From positions 1 to 17,892 of the forward strand of contig HF989193.1 of NCBI GenBank assembly GCA_000431275.1: a stretch of 17,892 nucleotides of DNA, given 5' to 3'. Below the pieces are notes generated by a model. That model saw nothing but the letters and a program-made list of their open reading frames with translations. It made no database searches and had not been told where the DNA came from. The translations under genes were made by a program, and so were the position numbers. This DNA is from Prevotella sp. CAG:755. Its GTDB lineage: Bacteria > Bacteroidota > Bacteroidia > Bacteroidales > Bacteroidaceae. Of this stretch, positions 7,532 to 14,159 are shown piece by piece (the stretch's first letter is position 1; each line of letters begins with the position of its first letter).

Positions 7532-8551
7532 ATGATAGAGAAAATCGAAACGCTGCTCGACGAAATCAAATCGTTGAGCGCTAACGACGAAAAAGAGGTA
7601 GAAGCACTCCGCATCAAATACCTGAGCAAAAAAGGAGTAATCAATGACCTCATGACGGACTTCCGTTCCGTGCCGGCCAGCGACAAGCGTGAAATCGGAA
7701 TGAGACTCAACGAACTGAAAAACGCTGCGCAAGAAAAGATCAACAGCCTGCGCGAGAACGTGCGTTGCCATGACGAAAACGCCTGTGCGCTGGACCTGAC
7801 GTGCACGCCCTATCCCGTCAAGTTGGGCAGCCGCCACCCACTCTCGCTCGTCAAGCAAGAAATCATCGACATTTTCGCCCGCTTGGGCTTCGCTATGGCT
7901 GACGGACCGGAAGTAGAGGACGACTGGCACGTCTTCTCGTCGATGAACTTCCCGGAAGACCATCCGGCACGCGACATGCAGGACACGTTCTTTATCGAAC
8001 AGCACCCCGACATCCTGCTGCGCACCCATACAAGCTCAGTGCAAAGCCGCGTGATGGAACACAGCCAACCGCCTATCCGCGTGATATGTCCGGGTCGTGT
8101 CTTCCGCAACGAGGTGATCAGTGCACGGGCACACTGTTTCTTCCATCAGGTTGAAGGACTCTATGTAGACCGCGACGTATCGTTCACAGACCTGAAACAG
8201 GTGCTTCTGCTCTTTGCCCAAGAAATGTTCGGAAAGGACACGAAAATCCGCCTGCGTCCCTCCTATTTCCCTTTCACCGAACCATCGGCCGAAATGGACA
8301 TCAGTTGCGACATCTGCGGCGGCAAGGGATGCTCGCTCTGCAAAGGGACAGGATGGGTTGAAATCCTGGGATGCGGAATGGTGGACCCGGCTGTCCTCGA
8401 CGCCAACGGCATCGACAGCAAGCAGTTCAAAGGATACGCTTTCGGCATGGGCGTCGAACGTATTGCCAACCTGAAATATAAGATCAAGGACCTGCGCCTC
8501 TTCTCTGAAAACGACCTTCGTTTCCTCGAAGAGTTCACAGCGGCCAACTAA
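7532..8551 (+). CDS. pheS: Phenylalanyl-tRNA synthetase alpha subunit
   Basis: The catalytic alpha subunit of the alpha2beta2 enzyme that charges tRNA-Phe. The 339-residue product has an N-terminal coiled coil that would contact tRNA (about 1-75), then the class II core: HPLSLVKQEIIDIFARLGF, motif 2 near RVFRNEVISARAHCFFHQVEG (189-209) and motif 3 GYAFGMGVERI (301-311). Before motif 3 there is a four-Cys loop, C259-x2-C262 and C267-x2-C270, that looks like a zinc knuckle; I recall it in other Bacteroidota PheS. The start at 7532 follows the promoter box; the earlier in-frame ATG at 7457 lies upstream of that box. pheT is not in the window, so the two subunit genes are unlinked here, or at least not adjacent. 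It is followed by its own terminator, so it is probably monocistronic. Confidence 0.97.
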   Translation: MIEKIETLLDEIKSLSANDEKEVEALRIKYLSKKGVINDLMTDFRSVPASDKREIGMRLNELKNAAQEKINSLRENVRCHDENACALDLTCTPYPVKLGSRHPLSLVKQEIIDIFARLGFAMADGPEVEDDWHVFSSMNFPEDHPARDMQDTFFIEQHPDILLRTHTSSVQSRVMEHSQPPIRVICPGRVFRNEVISARAHCFFHQVEGLYVDRDVSFTDLKQVLLLFAQEMFGKDTKIRLRPSYFPFTEPSAEMDISCDICGGKGCSLCKGTGWVEILGCGMVDPAVLDANGIDSKQFKGYAFGMGVERIANLKYKIKDLRLFSENDLRFLEEFTAAN

Positions 8552-8560
8552 GCCAACGGA

Positions 8561-8608
8561 CAGCGCATGAGGGTGACAGGATGTTCCTTCATGCGCTGTT
8601 TTCTTTCA
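8561..8608 (+). terminator. Intrinsic terminator after pheS
   Basis: Arms CAGCGCATGA (8561-8570) and TCATGCGCTG (8589-8598) pair over 10 bp with an 18-nt loop that can itself pair AGGA with TCCT. The hairpin is followed by TTTTCTTTC. It begins 10 nt past the pheS stop. Confidence 0.85.
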
Positions 8609-8621
8609 TATCATTACTTTC

Positions 8622-8663
8622 GGACAGCCCGATGCTCCTATCCGCGTACACGCATGGCTGTCC
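8622..8663 (+). repeat. Hairpin-forming inverted repeat in the leader of the MFS gene
   Basis: GGACAGCC (8622-8629) and ATGC (8632-8635) pair with GCATGGCTGTCC (8652-8663), a 12-bp stem interrupted by a 2-nt CG bulge, with a 16-nt loop that contains a small GCGT/ACGC stem. It lies between the pheS terminator and the MFS start, ending 27 nt before the ATG. No T-run follows, so it is not a standard terminator. It may be a leader RNA structure or an operator. Confidence 0.6.
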
Positions 8664-8690
8664 AATCCGTTAAAACATATTGGCTCTAAG

Positions 8691-9950
8691 ATGAAAGACA
8701 GACTCTTCACGCCGAGCTACTATTGTATGCTTTCGGCCAACTTCCTTCTTTATTTCGGTTTTTGGCTTCTTGTCCCCGTACTCCCTTTCTATTTGAAGGA
8801 AAGCTTCGAATGCGAAGAGGGCATCATCGGCATTGTGCTCAGTTGCTACACCGTGTCAGCCTTGCTGATACGCCCGTTCTCAGGCTATCTGCTCGACGCT
8901 TTCGCAAGAAAGCCCCTATACTTGCTAGCCTACTTTGTCTTCACATCAATCTTTGCGGGCTATATCATCGGCGGTACGCTTACGTTCTTCATCTTACTGC
9001 GCATCGTACATGGCTTTGCTTTCGGCACCGTCACCGTCGGTGGCAACACTGTCGTCGTCGATATCATGCCGGCCTCACGCCGTGGCGAAGGACTAGGCTA
9101 CTACGGACTGGCCAACAACACGGCGATGAGCATCGGTCCAATGGTAGGTTTGTTCCTTCACGACTTCCTCTCGTTCGACTGGATATTCACCTGCGCCCTC
9201 CTCTCGTGTGTCCTGGGATTCTGCATGGCCTCGATGGTGCGTGTGAAGCCACGAGAGAAAGTGAAACGCCCCCCCGTCTCGCTCGACCGCTTCATCCTGA
9301 TGAAAGGCATTCCTGCCAGCGTCTCGCTCCTGCTGCTTTCCATTCCCTACGGAGCCACGACAAACTTCGTGGCCATGTACGTAAAAGAAATCGGACTGCA
9401 CATCGCGCCAGGCTTCTTCTTCACCGTGCTGGCCGTGGGCATGGGCGTTTCACGCATCTTCGCCGGAAAGTTCGTCGACCGCGGCTATGTGACCGAGTGC
9501 ATCCACTATGGTTTCTACCTTGTCTTTGCCGCCTTCTTCCTGTTGGCTGGCTGCTCGATGATTGTCGGTGTCAACGAAACTCTCTGCAAGGCCTGTTTCC
9601 TCGCCGTACCCTTCATGCAGGGCTTAGGCTTCGGTACAATGTTCCCTGCCTACAACTCTCTCTACATCAACCTTGCACCGAACAACCAACGCGCCACTGC
9701 CACAAGCACCTACCTCACCGCGTGGGACGTTGGCATTGGCATCGGCATCTTCACAGCCGGCTTCATCGCCGAACACTTCTCCTTCGCCCTCGTCTACGGC
9801 GTCGGAGGCTGCCTGAGCATCATTTCGATGTGCTACTTCACATCTGTTGTCACGCCGCACTACAAGCGTAACCGCCTGCGCCTGTCGTCGAACGACCACG
9901 CATGGCAACCACTTGACGCAACAAATGAAAAAGACGCGCAACCGCAGTAA
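8691..9950 (+). CDS. MFS transporter, drug/sugar-efflux-like
   Basis: A 419-residue inner-membrane major facilitator protein with a pattern consistent with twelve membrane helices. Family signatures in the N-terminal half are motif A in the loop after helix 2 (GYLLDAFARKP, 65-75), an Arg in helix 4 (RIVHGFAFG, R104) and a motif-C-like GLANNTAMSIGPMVG (139-153) in helix 5. A charged loop near 183-200 separates the halves, and the repeated motif-A-like GKFVDRG lies in the C-terminal half. The C-terminal tail is hydrophilic. The substrate cannot be read; motif C suggests export. It follows pheS after a terminator and a second hairpin, and has no obvious consensus promoter. I recall MFS genes beside pheS in other Bacteroidales. 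Confidence 0.88.
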   Translation: MKDRLFTPSYYCMLSANFLLYFGFWLLVPVLPFYLKESFECEEGIIGIVLSCYTVSALLIRPFSGYLLDAFARKPLYLLAYFVFTSIFAGYIIGGTLTFFILLRIVHGFAFGTVTVGGNTVVVDIMPASRRGEGLGYYGLANNTAMSIGPMVGLFLHDFLSFDWIFTCALLSCVLGFCMASMVRVKPREKVKRPPVSLDRFILMKGIPASVSLLLLSIPYGATTNFVAMYVKEIGLHIAPGFFFTVLAVGMGVSRIFAGKFVDRGYVTECIHYGFYLVFAAFFLLAGCSMIVGVNETLCKACFLAVPFMQGLGFGTMFPAYNSLYINLAPNNQRATATSTYLTAWDVGIGIGIFTAGFIAEHFSFALVYGVGGCLSIISMCYFTSVVTPHYKRNRLRLSSNDHAWQPLDATNEKDAQPQ

Positions 9951-9993
9951 CCGGAGAAGCGGACAACCATCCTCTGGAAACGGGAACAGCGAC

Positions 9994-10044
9994 AAAAAAA
10001 ACCGTCAGCCGGATAGGTTTTTCTGCCAGGCTGACAGAAAAAAC
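9994..10044. repeat. Overlapping, mutually exclusive inverted repeats before the mscS-type gene
   Basis: Three pairings overlap in 51 nt: AAAAACC (9997-10003) with GGTTTTT (10016-10022); GTCAGCC (10004-10010) with GGCTGAC (10029-10035); and TTTTTCTG (10018-10025) with CAGAAAAA (10035-10042). The first two interleave as in an H-type pseudoknot; the third competes with the first. On the minus strand the GTCAGCC/GGCTGAC hairpin is followed by eight T, so it could instead act as an antisense-direction terminator. It sits 44 nt past the MFS stop and about 95 nt before the channel gene. Confidence 0.5.
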
Positions 10045-10139
10045 AGAAGCAGCGACAGCATCCTCCGCCACAGCTGACCGTAAGGCCATTTCGCCAACGG
10101 TGTCGACCATAGCTTGTCACAAAAAAAGAACATGACCAC

Positions 10140-11330
10140 ATGAAACTCTTGCAAGACTTCCTTCTCAGCCTGAACATCCCATTGCCACAAGCCCAACTCT
10201 TTGTCACCATCGCAGGCCTGCTCTTGTTTCTGCTAATCGCTTGGCTATGCGGTTGCATTTTCCGCCACGCCATTTCGCCTGCCATCTTGAAAATCGTGGC
10301 ACGCACACATGCCGTATGGGATGACTACGTGTTCAACACCTGTGTCCTCAACAGTTTGAGCCACGTAGTGCCAGGCGTAGTTTTCTTTATCTTGCTGCCC
10401 ATCGTATTCGAGAACGGGACAGCCGACCGATATCCCTACTTCCACGAACTCTTTGTCCGGGGCACACATATATATATTACAGTCACCGTAGTCCGGCTGT
10501 TCTGCGTATTCCTGACGAATGTGGGACGCCTGACATCCGAGGAGGAAGGATACAACGGCAAACACTACCTCATCGGCCTGACTCAGTTCTTGAAACTTGC
10601 AGTCATTATCATCGGCGTCATAGCGGGCGCCTCTTATGGGTTCGGACGCTCGCCGCTCAGCCTTATTGTCAGCTTGGGCGCCGTTGCCACGGTTTTTGCG
10701 TTCATATTCAAGGATACGCTGCTCGGCCTCATTTCCGGCATCCAGCTGTCTGCCAACAAGATGATTAAGCCGGGCGACTGGATCACCATGCCCAAGTACG
10801 ACGTCAACGGCATTGTCGAAGAAGTCTCACTCGTAACCGTAAAAATCCGAAACTTTGACAATACAATCTCGACCCTCCCGCCCTATACCCTCATCAGCGA
10901 CTCTTTCCGCAACTGGAAAGGAATGGCCGACGGAGGCGGCCGTCGGGTGAAACGAGCCATCTACGTGGACATCAACTCCGTCCGTCCGGCTGCGTCTGTC
11001 GACGTCAAGCGGTGGAAAGAGGCATGTCTGCTCGACGACAGCTTCAATCCGACAGATACCACCAACCTCACCGCCTTCCGCCACTTCATCGAACACTACC
11101 TCATGCGTCACCCGGAAGTCAACACCGGCCGCTGGCTTATGGCACGCCAGCTTGACCCGACGCCTCACGGCCTTCCGGTGGAGGTCTACTTCTACTTCAC
11201 CGAGCGGGAGTTCGTCCGCTACGAGCATCTCGCTGCCGACTGTATGGAGCACTTCATCGCCATGATGCCCGAATTCGGCCTGCGCGCCTATCAGGCACCG
11301 ACTGGCTACGACTTCACCCAAATAAACTGA
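10140..11330 (+). CDS. MscS-family mechanosensitive ion channel, YbdG-like
   Basis: A 396-residue inner-membrane channel that would open under membrane tension to release solutes in hypoosmotic shock. Hydrophobic segments lie at about 18-42, 75-92, 108-128, 147-166 and 172-192. The pore-lining helix and start of the beta domain read SLGAVATVFAFIFKDTLLGL followed by GIQLSANKMIKPGDWI (about 178-215), the MscS signature. The later FRNWKGMADGGGRRVKR stretch closely resembles E. coli YbdG (MscM), so the YbdG subgroup is favoured over small MscS. The gene is 7 nt upstream of the aldo-keto reductase gene and probably co-transcribed with it. Confidence 0.9.
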   Translation: MKLLQDFLLSLNIPLPQAQLFVTIAGLLLFLLIAWLCGCIFRHAISPAILKIVARTHAVWDDYVFNTCVLNSLSHVVPGVVFFILLPIVFENGTADRYPYFHELFVRGTHIYITVTVVRLFCVFLTNVGRLTSEEEGYNGKHYLIGLTQFLKLAVIIIGVIAGASYGFGRSPLSLIVSLGAVATVFAFIFKDTLLGLISGIQLSANKMIKPGDWITMPKYDVNGIVEEVSLVTVKIRNFDNTISTLPPYTLISDSFRNWKGMADGGGRRVKRAIYVDINSVRPAASVDVKRWKEACLLDDSFNPTDTTNLTAFRHFIEHYLMRHPEVNTGRWLMARQLDPTPHGLPVEVYFYFTEREFVRYEHLAADCMEHFIAMMPEFGLRAYQAPTGYDFTQIN

Positions 11331-11337
11331 CCGAACC

Positions 11338-12336
11338 ATGACCGAACCAACCTACACCCCTGCCGCAGACCGCTACGGAAGCGGCATGCCCTTCCGCCGC
11401 TGTGGCCGCAGCGGCATCCTGCTGCCGGCCGTATCGTTGGGGCTATGGAAAAACTTTGGCGACGAAACGCCTTACGCCGAAAGCCGGACAATGGTACATT
11501 ACGCCTTTGACCACGGCATCACGCACTACGATCTGGCCAACAACTACGGTCCGCCACCCGGCAGCGCCGAAACAACAATGGGGCGCATCATTGAAGAGTC
11601 GCTCCGCCCGTACCGCGACGAACTTTTCATCGCGACAAAGGCTGGCTACGAGATGTGGCCCGGACCGTACGGGAACTGGGGTTCGCGCAAGAGTCTCACG
11701 GCCAGTCTCGACCAGAGCCTTCGCCGCATGAAGCTAGACTACGTCGACCTTTTCTACACACATCGGTACGATCCCGAAACGCCCATTGAAGAAACGCTCC
11801 AAGCCCTCGTCGACATCGTCCGTAGCGGAAAAGCTCTCTATATCGGCATCTCACGCTGGCCAGCAGAAGCCACCCGCAAAGCCCTCCGCTACCTGAAAGA
11901 ACACGACACGCCATGCCTTGCCTACCAAGGACGGCTCAATCTCATCGACCGCTCCATGCAGCAATCCGGACTCACTGACTTACTGCGTAAGGAGGACGTC
12001 GGTTTTGTCTCTTTTTCCCCGCTCGCACAAGGATTACTAACCGACCGCTATCTGGAAGGAGTGCCCAAGGATTCGCGCATGGCCCTCAACACTTCACTCC
12101 GACGCGATATTCTCACTTGCGAACTCACGGACCGTCTGAGACGCCTAAACAATTTTGCCCGCGAAGCAGGACGAACCATTGCACAGACCGCCCTCAGCTG
12201 GGTGCTCGCCGAAGGAGCGACCTCGGTCATCGTCGGCGTCAGTCGCCTCGAACAGCTGAAAGAGGACATCGCCACTGCATCCATGCCGCCACTCACCTTC
12301 GACGAACTGGAAACCATACAAAAGATCTTGGGTTAA
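11338..12336 (+). CDS. yghZ: Aldo-keto reductase, YghZ type (L-glyceraldehyde 3-phosphate reductase-like)
   Basis: An NADPH-dependent reductase of the AKR14 group; E. coli YghZ reduces L-glyceraldehyde 3-phosphate and methylglyoxal. The 332-residue product keeps the full catalytic tetrad: D65 and Y70 ([14 protein letters not shown]), K101 ([13 protein letters not shown]) and H142 (YTHRYD). The RRCGRSG...[13 protein letters not shown] start and [13 protein letters not shown] segment closely match YghZ. One oddity is in the segment that in most AKRs reads Q-P-x-Y-N: here it is QGRLN, losing both the Pro and the Tyr near the nicotinamide. It is about 14 residues shorter than E. coli YghZ at the C-terminus. 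It follows the mechanosensitive channel gene by 7 nt. Confidence 0.93.
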   Translation: MTEPTYTPAADRYGSGMPFRRCGRSGILLPAVSLGLWKNFGDETPYAESRTMVHYAFDHGITHYDLANNYGPPPGSAETTMGRIIEESLRPYRDELFIATKAGYEMWPGPYGNWGSRKSLTASLDQSLRRMKLDYVDLFYTHRYDPETPIEETLQALVDIVRSGKALYIGISRWPAEATRKALRYLKEHDTPCLAYQGRLNLIDRSMQQSGLTDLLRKEDVGFVSFSPLAQGLLTDRYLEGVPKDSRMALNTSLRRDILTCELTDRLRRLNNFAREAGRTIAQTALSWVLAEGATSVIVGVSRLEQLKEDIATASMPPLTFDELETIQKILG

Positions 12337-12389
12337 TATCTGTAATCCACGTAAAACAGAAGAGAACTTCAATCTTATGGGTAAAACGC

Positions 12390-12420
12390 TTTGCCATTAC
12401 AACAGAAAGCCGTAAATTTG
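12390..12420 (+). promoter_or_regulatory. Promoter of rplU-rpmA
   Basis: TTTG (12390-12393), 19 nt, then TAAATTTG (12413-12420): an exact fit to the Bacteroidota TTTG-N19-TAnnTTTG promoter and the best one in the window. Transcription should start near 12427, leaving a leader of about 77 nt before rplU. Confidence 0.8.
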
Positions 12421-12430
12421 CCACGATTTG

Positions 12431-12479
12431 TCCAGAAGGCTCAATGAAGAAGTCCCACAAAGAGACTCGCCTGACTGGA
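12431..12479 (+). promoter_or_regulatory. Possible structured leader of rplU
   Basis: TCCAG (12431-12435) and AGGC (12437-12440) can pair with GCCT (12469-12472) and CTGGA (12475-12479), with small internal bulges, enclosing an AGTC/GACT stem (12451-12454, 12464-12467). It sits between the predicted transcription start and the gene. This is the place a ribosomal-protein autoregulatory leader would be; the pairing is modest and may be chance. Confidence 0.3.
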
Positions 12480-12503
12480 AACCGTTTACTATTTCTTATC
12501 AAA

Positions 12504-12821
12504 ATGTACGCAATCGTAGAGATTAACGGTCAGCAGTTCAAAGCCGAAGAAGGAAAAAAACTCTTCGTGCACCACATTAAGGACGCTGCGAACGGTCAGA
12601 CCATCGAGTTTGACAAAGTGTTGTTGATTGACAACGACGGAGACATCAAAGTAGGTGCCCCCACGGTCGAGGGAGCAAAGGTGGTTTGCGAGGTACTCTC
12701 CCCGCTGGTTAAGGGTGAAAAGGTGCTCGTATTCCACAAGAAACGCCGCAAAGGCTACCGCAAGCTGAACGGTCACCGCCAGCAGTTCTCCGAAGTGACC
12801 ATCAAACAAGTTATCGCTTAA
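12504..12821 (+). CDS. rplU: Large ribosomal subunit protein bL21
   Basis: A 105-residue 50S protein binding 23S rRNA. It starts [20 protein letters not shown] and has the family's [33 protein letters not shown] and GHRQQFSEV segments; the length is standard. The frame is open far upstream, including an in-frame ATG at 12444 that lies downstream of the predicted transcription start, but family members start at MYAIV, so 12504 is used. It forms a two-gene operon with rpmA, the usual bacterial arrangement. Confidence 0.97.
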   Translation: MYAIVEINGQQFKAEEGKKLFVHHIKDAANGQTIEFDKVLLIDNDGDIKVGAPTVEGAKVVCEVLSPLVKGEKVLVFHKKRRKGYRKLNGHRQQFSEVTIKQVIA

Positions 12822-12843
12822 CCTTGGAAAAAATCAGAAGACA

Positions 12844-13107
12844 ATGGCACATAAAAAAGGTGTAGGTAGTTCTAAGAACGGCCGTGAGTCAGCATCCAAA
12901 CGCTTGGGCGTGAAGATCTTTGGCGGCCAGACATGTGTGGCAGGCAATATCATTGTTCGCCAACGCGGTACCGTGCATTACCCGGGTAAAAACGTAGGAA
13001 TGGGCAGCGACCACACGCTGTTCGCCCTCGTTGACGGCACGGTAAGTTTCCATCGTGGCAACCGCGACCGCAGCGTCGTTTCGGTTGAACCCAAAGCAGA
13101 AGCATAA
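12844..13107 (+). CDS. rpmA: Large ribosomal subunit protein bL27
   Basis: An 87-residue 50S protein whose N-terminus reaches the peptidyl-transferase centre. It has the standard [20 protein letters not shown] start, with no cleavable Firmicutes-type N-terminal extension, and the conserved [10 protein letters not shown] and [14 protein letters not shown] segments. It lies 22 nt after rplU, with an A-rich GAAAAAATCAGAAGACA stretch in front of the ATG in place of a strong Shine-Dalgarno. Confidence 0.97.
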   Translation: MAHKKGVGSSKNGRESASKRLGVKIFGGQTCVAGNIIVRQRGTVHYPGKNVGMGSDHTLFALVDGTVSFHRGNRDRSVVSVEPKAEA

Positions 13108-13152
13108 AAGCAGACTTTTTGTGTGTCCCATTGAGGCACACCGGACTATTCA

Positions 13153-13190
13153 AAATGCCGGGAGAGGTCATCAACACCCTCCCGGCATTT
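13153..13190 (+). terminator. Terminator of rplU-rpmA
   Basis: AAATGCCGGGAG (13153-13164) pairs perfectly with CTCCCGGCATTT (13179-13190), and beyond a one-base bulge GGT pairs with ACC around a 7-nt loop, giving 15 bp in total. The T-run is short (ATTTGC). A smaller hairpin of GTGTG/CACAC (13121-13141) after a TTTTT precedes it. Confidence 0.8.
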
Positions 13191-13263
13191 GCTATATATC
13201 TACAAGATTACGCAAGCATTCCCACCCGTAAACTGTCCGGTCTACATTTTTTCCGCACAACTG

Positions 13264-13278
13264 TTGCCAGACTGGCAA
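13264..13278. promoter_or_regulatory. Operator-like 15-nt palindrome
   Basis: TTGCCAG-A-CTGGCAA has perfect 7-nt arms around a single central base. It starts on the TTG that is the best -33 candidate (20 nt before a TAACTTAG at 13287-13294, one mismatch from TAnnTTTG) and ends 38 nt before the ATG at 13317. An odd-length, tightly spaced palindrome in this place looks more like a dimeric repressor site than an RNA hairpin. Confidence 0.45.
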
Positions 13279-13316
13279 GAAAAGCGTAACTTAGCCCAAA
13301 ATTAATCCTAAGAATT

Positions 13317-13586
13317 ATGGCAAGCCGGAAAAATTTAAAGAAAAGCGTAAATTACATTTGTGACACCCTTCTTGGCAGATGCGTCGTTTTGTCCACAGCC
13401 AAAGATGACGAAACAGTTAAGGCGATCAATGAAATAGCCAAACGTATCATCGTTTTGCGCATCGAGTTCATAGCCCGCATCAGCCACACCGAGCCGGGCT
13501 GCGTCCGCAAATTCTACAAACAATACTACGACCAATTCAACGAAGCCGTCACAAGCATCAACGACGACCTGCTGAAACTGGCCTGA
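13317..13586 (+). CDS. Small conserved Bacteroidales protein of unknown function
   Basis: An 89-residue, basic at the N-terminus, mostly helical soluble protein with no signal peptide or membrane segment. The central RISHTEPG (54-61) followed by a Tyr/Phe/Lys-rich helix (KFYKQYYDQF) matches my memory of small Bacteroidales hypothetical proteins with the same core motif, so it is likely a real conserved gene. No function is known to me. It opens a five-gene run, 17 nt before the acyltransferase gene, and has a palindrome in its upstream region. Confidence 0.75.
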   Translation: MASRKNLKKSVNYICDTLLGRCVVLSTAKDDETVKAINEIAKRIIVLRIEFIARISHTEPGCVRKFYKQYYDQFNEAVTSINDDLLKLA

Positions 13587-13603
13587 GACCAAACCAAAGA
13601 GCC

Positions 13604-14155
13604 ATGTGGCGCACGCTTTGCCGGAAAATCTATTTCGACTGGATGGGATGGAAAACTGAAATCACCGTCCGGCCTTATGACAAGTGTATCCTCTGCGTTG
13701 CACCGCATACCAGCAACTGGGACTTCATTGTGGCAGAACTCTACTACACTGCTATCGGACGCCGGGCGGCGTTCCTGATGAAACGTGAGTGGTTCTTTTG
13801 GCCTCTTGGCCTGCTTTGGCGGCGAATGGGAGGCATCCCCGTCGACCGCAGTCGCAAGACAAGCCTGACCGACCAACTAGCAGAACGCGCCAAAAACGCT
13901 ACGCACTTTGAGCTAGCCGTAACGCCGGAAGGCACCCGTTCTCGCAACGCGAATTGGAAGCAAGGCTTTTATTTCATCGCCTTGAAAGCCAAACTGCCCA
14001 TACTGCTTTATGCCATCGACTACCGACAAAAGTGCATCACTTGCACACGTGAAATCGTCCCAAGCGGCGACGTCGACCACGACATGGCGCTCATTAAAGA
14101 CTATTACAAGAACTTTACAGGCAGACACCCTGAGCGTTTTGCCGTCAGTGAATAG
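13604..14155 (+). CDS. PlsC-type 1-acyl-glycerol-3-phosphate acyltransferase
   Basis: A 183-residue membrane-associated acyltransferase. It carries the catalytic HTSNWD (H35, D40; the H-x4-D motif), GGIPVDRS (76-83) and PEGTRSR (108-114), motifs I to III of the family. It is shorter than E. coli PlsC (245 residues) and lacks an N-terminal membrane anchor, as in small PlsC-like enzymes. It may make phosphatidic acid or acylate another lipid; the acceptor cannot be decided. It lies between an unknown small gene (17 nt) and the amidase-like gene (4 nt), so it is probably in the same transcript. Confidence 0.9.
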   Translation: MWRTLCRKIYFDWMGWKTEITVRPYDKCILCVAPHTSNWDFIVAELYYTAIGRRAAFLMKREWFFWPLGLLWRRMGGIPVDRSRKTSLTDQLAERAKNATHFELAVTPEGTRSRNANWKQGFYFIALKAKLPILLYAIDYRQKCITCTREIVPSGDVDHDMALIKDYYKNFTGRHPERFAVSE

Positions 14156-14159
14156 GCTT

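Noticed and set aside
8723..9871. A 382-codon open frame on the plus strand inside the MFS gene
   Set aside because: It is another frame of a clear membrane transporter; its product is Arg/His/Leu-rich without any domain, as expected from out-of-frame reading of GC-rich codons.
14010..14159. A 50-residue extension of the amidase-like gene into plsC
   Set aside because: It would bury the signal peptide and overlap plsC by 146 nt; the start at 14160 gives a normal secretion signal.
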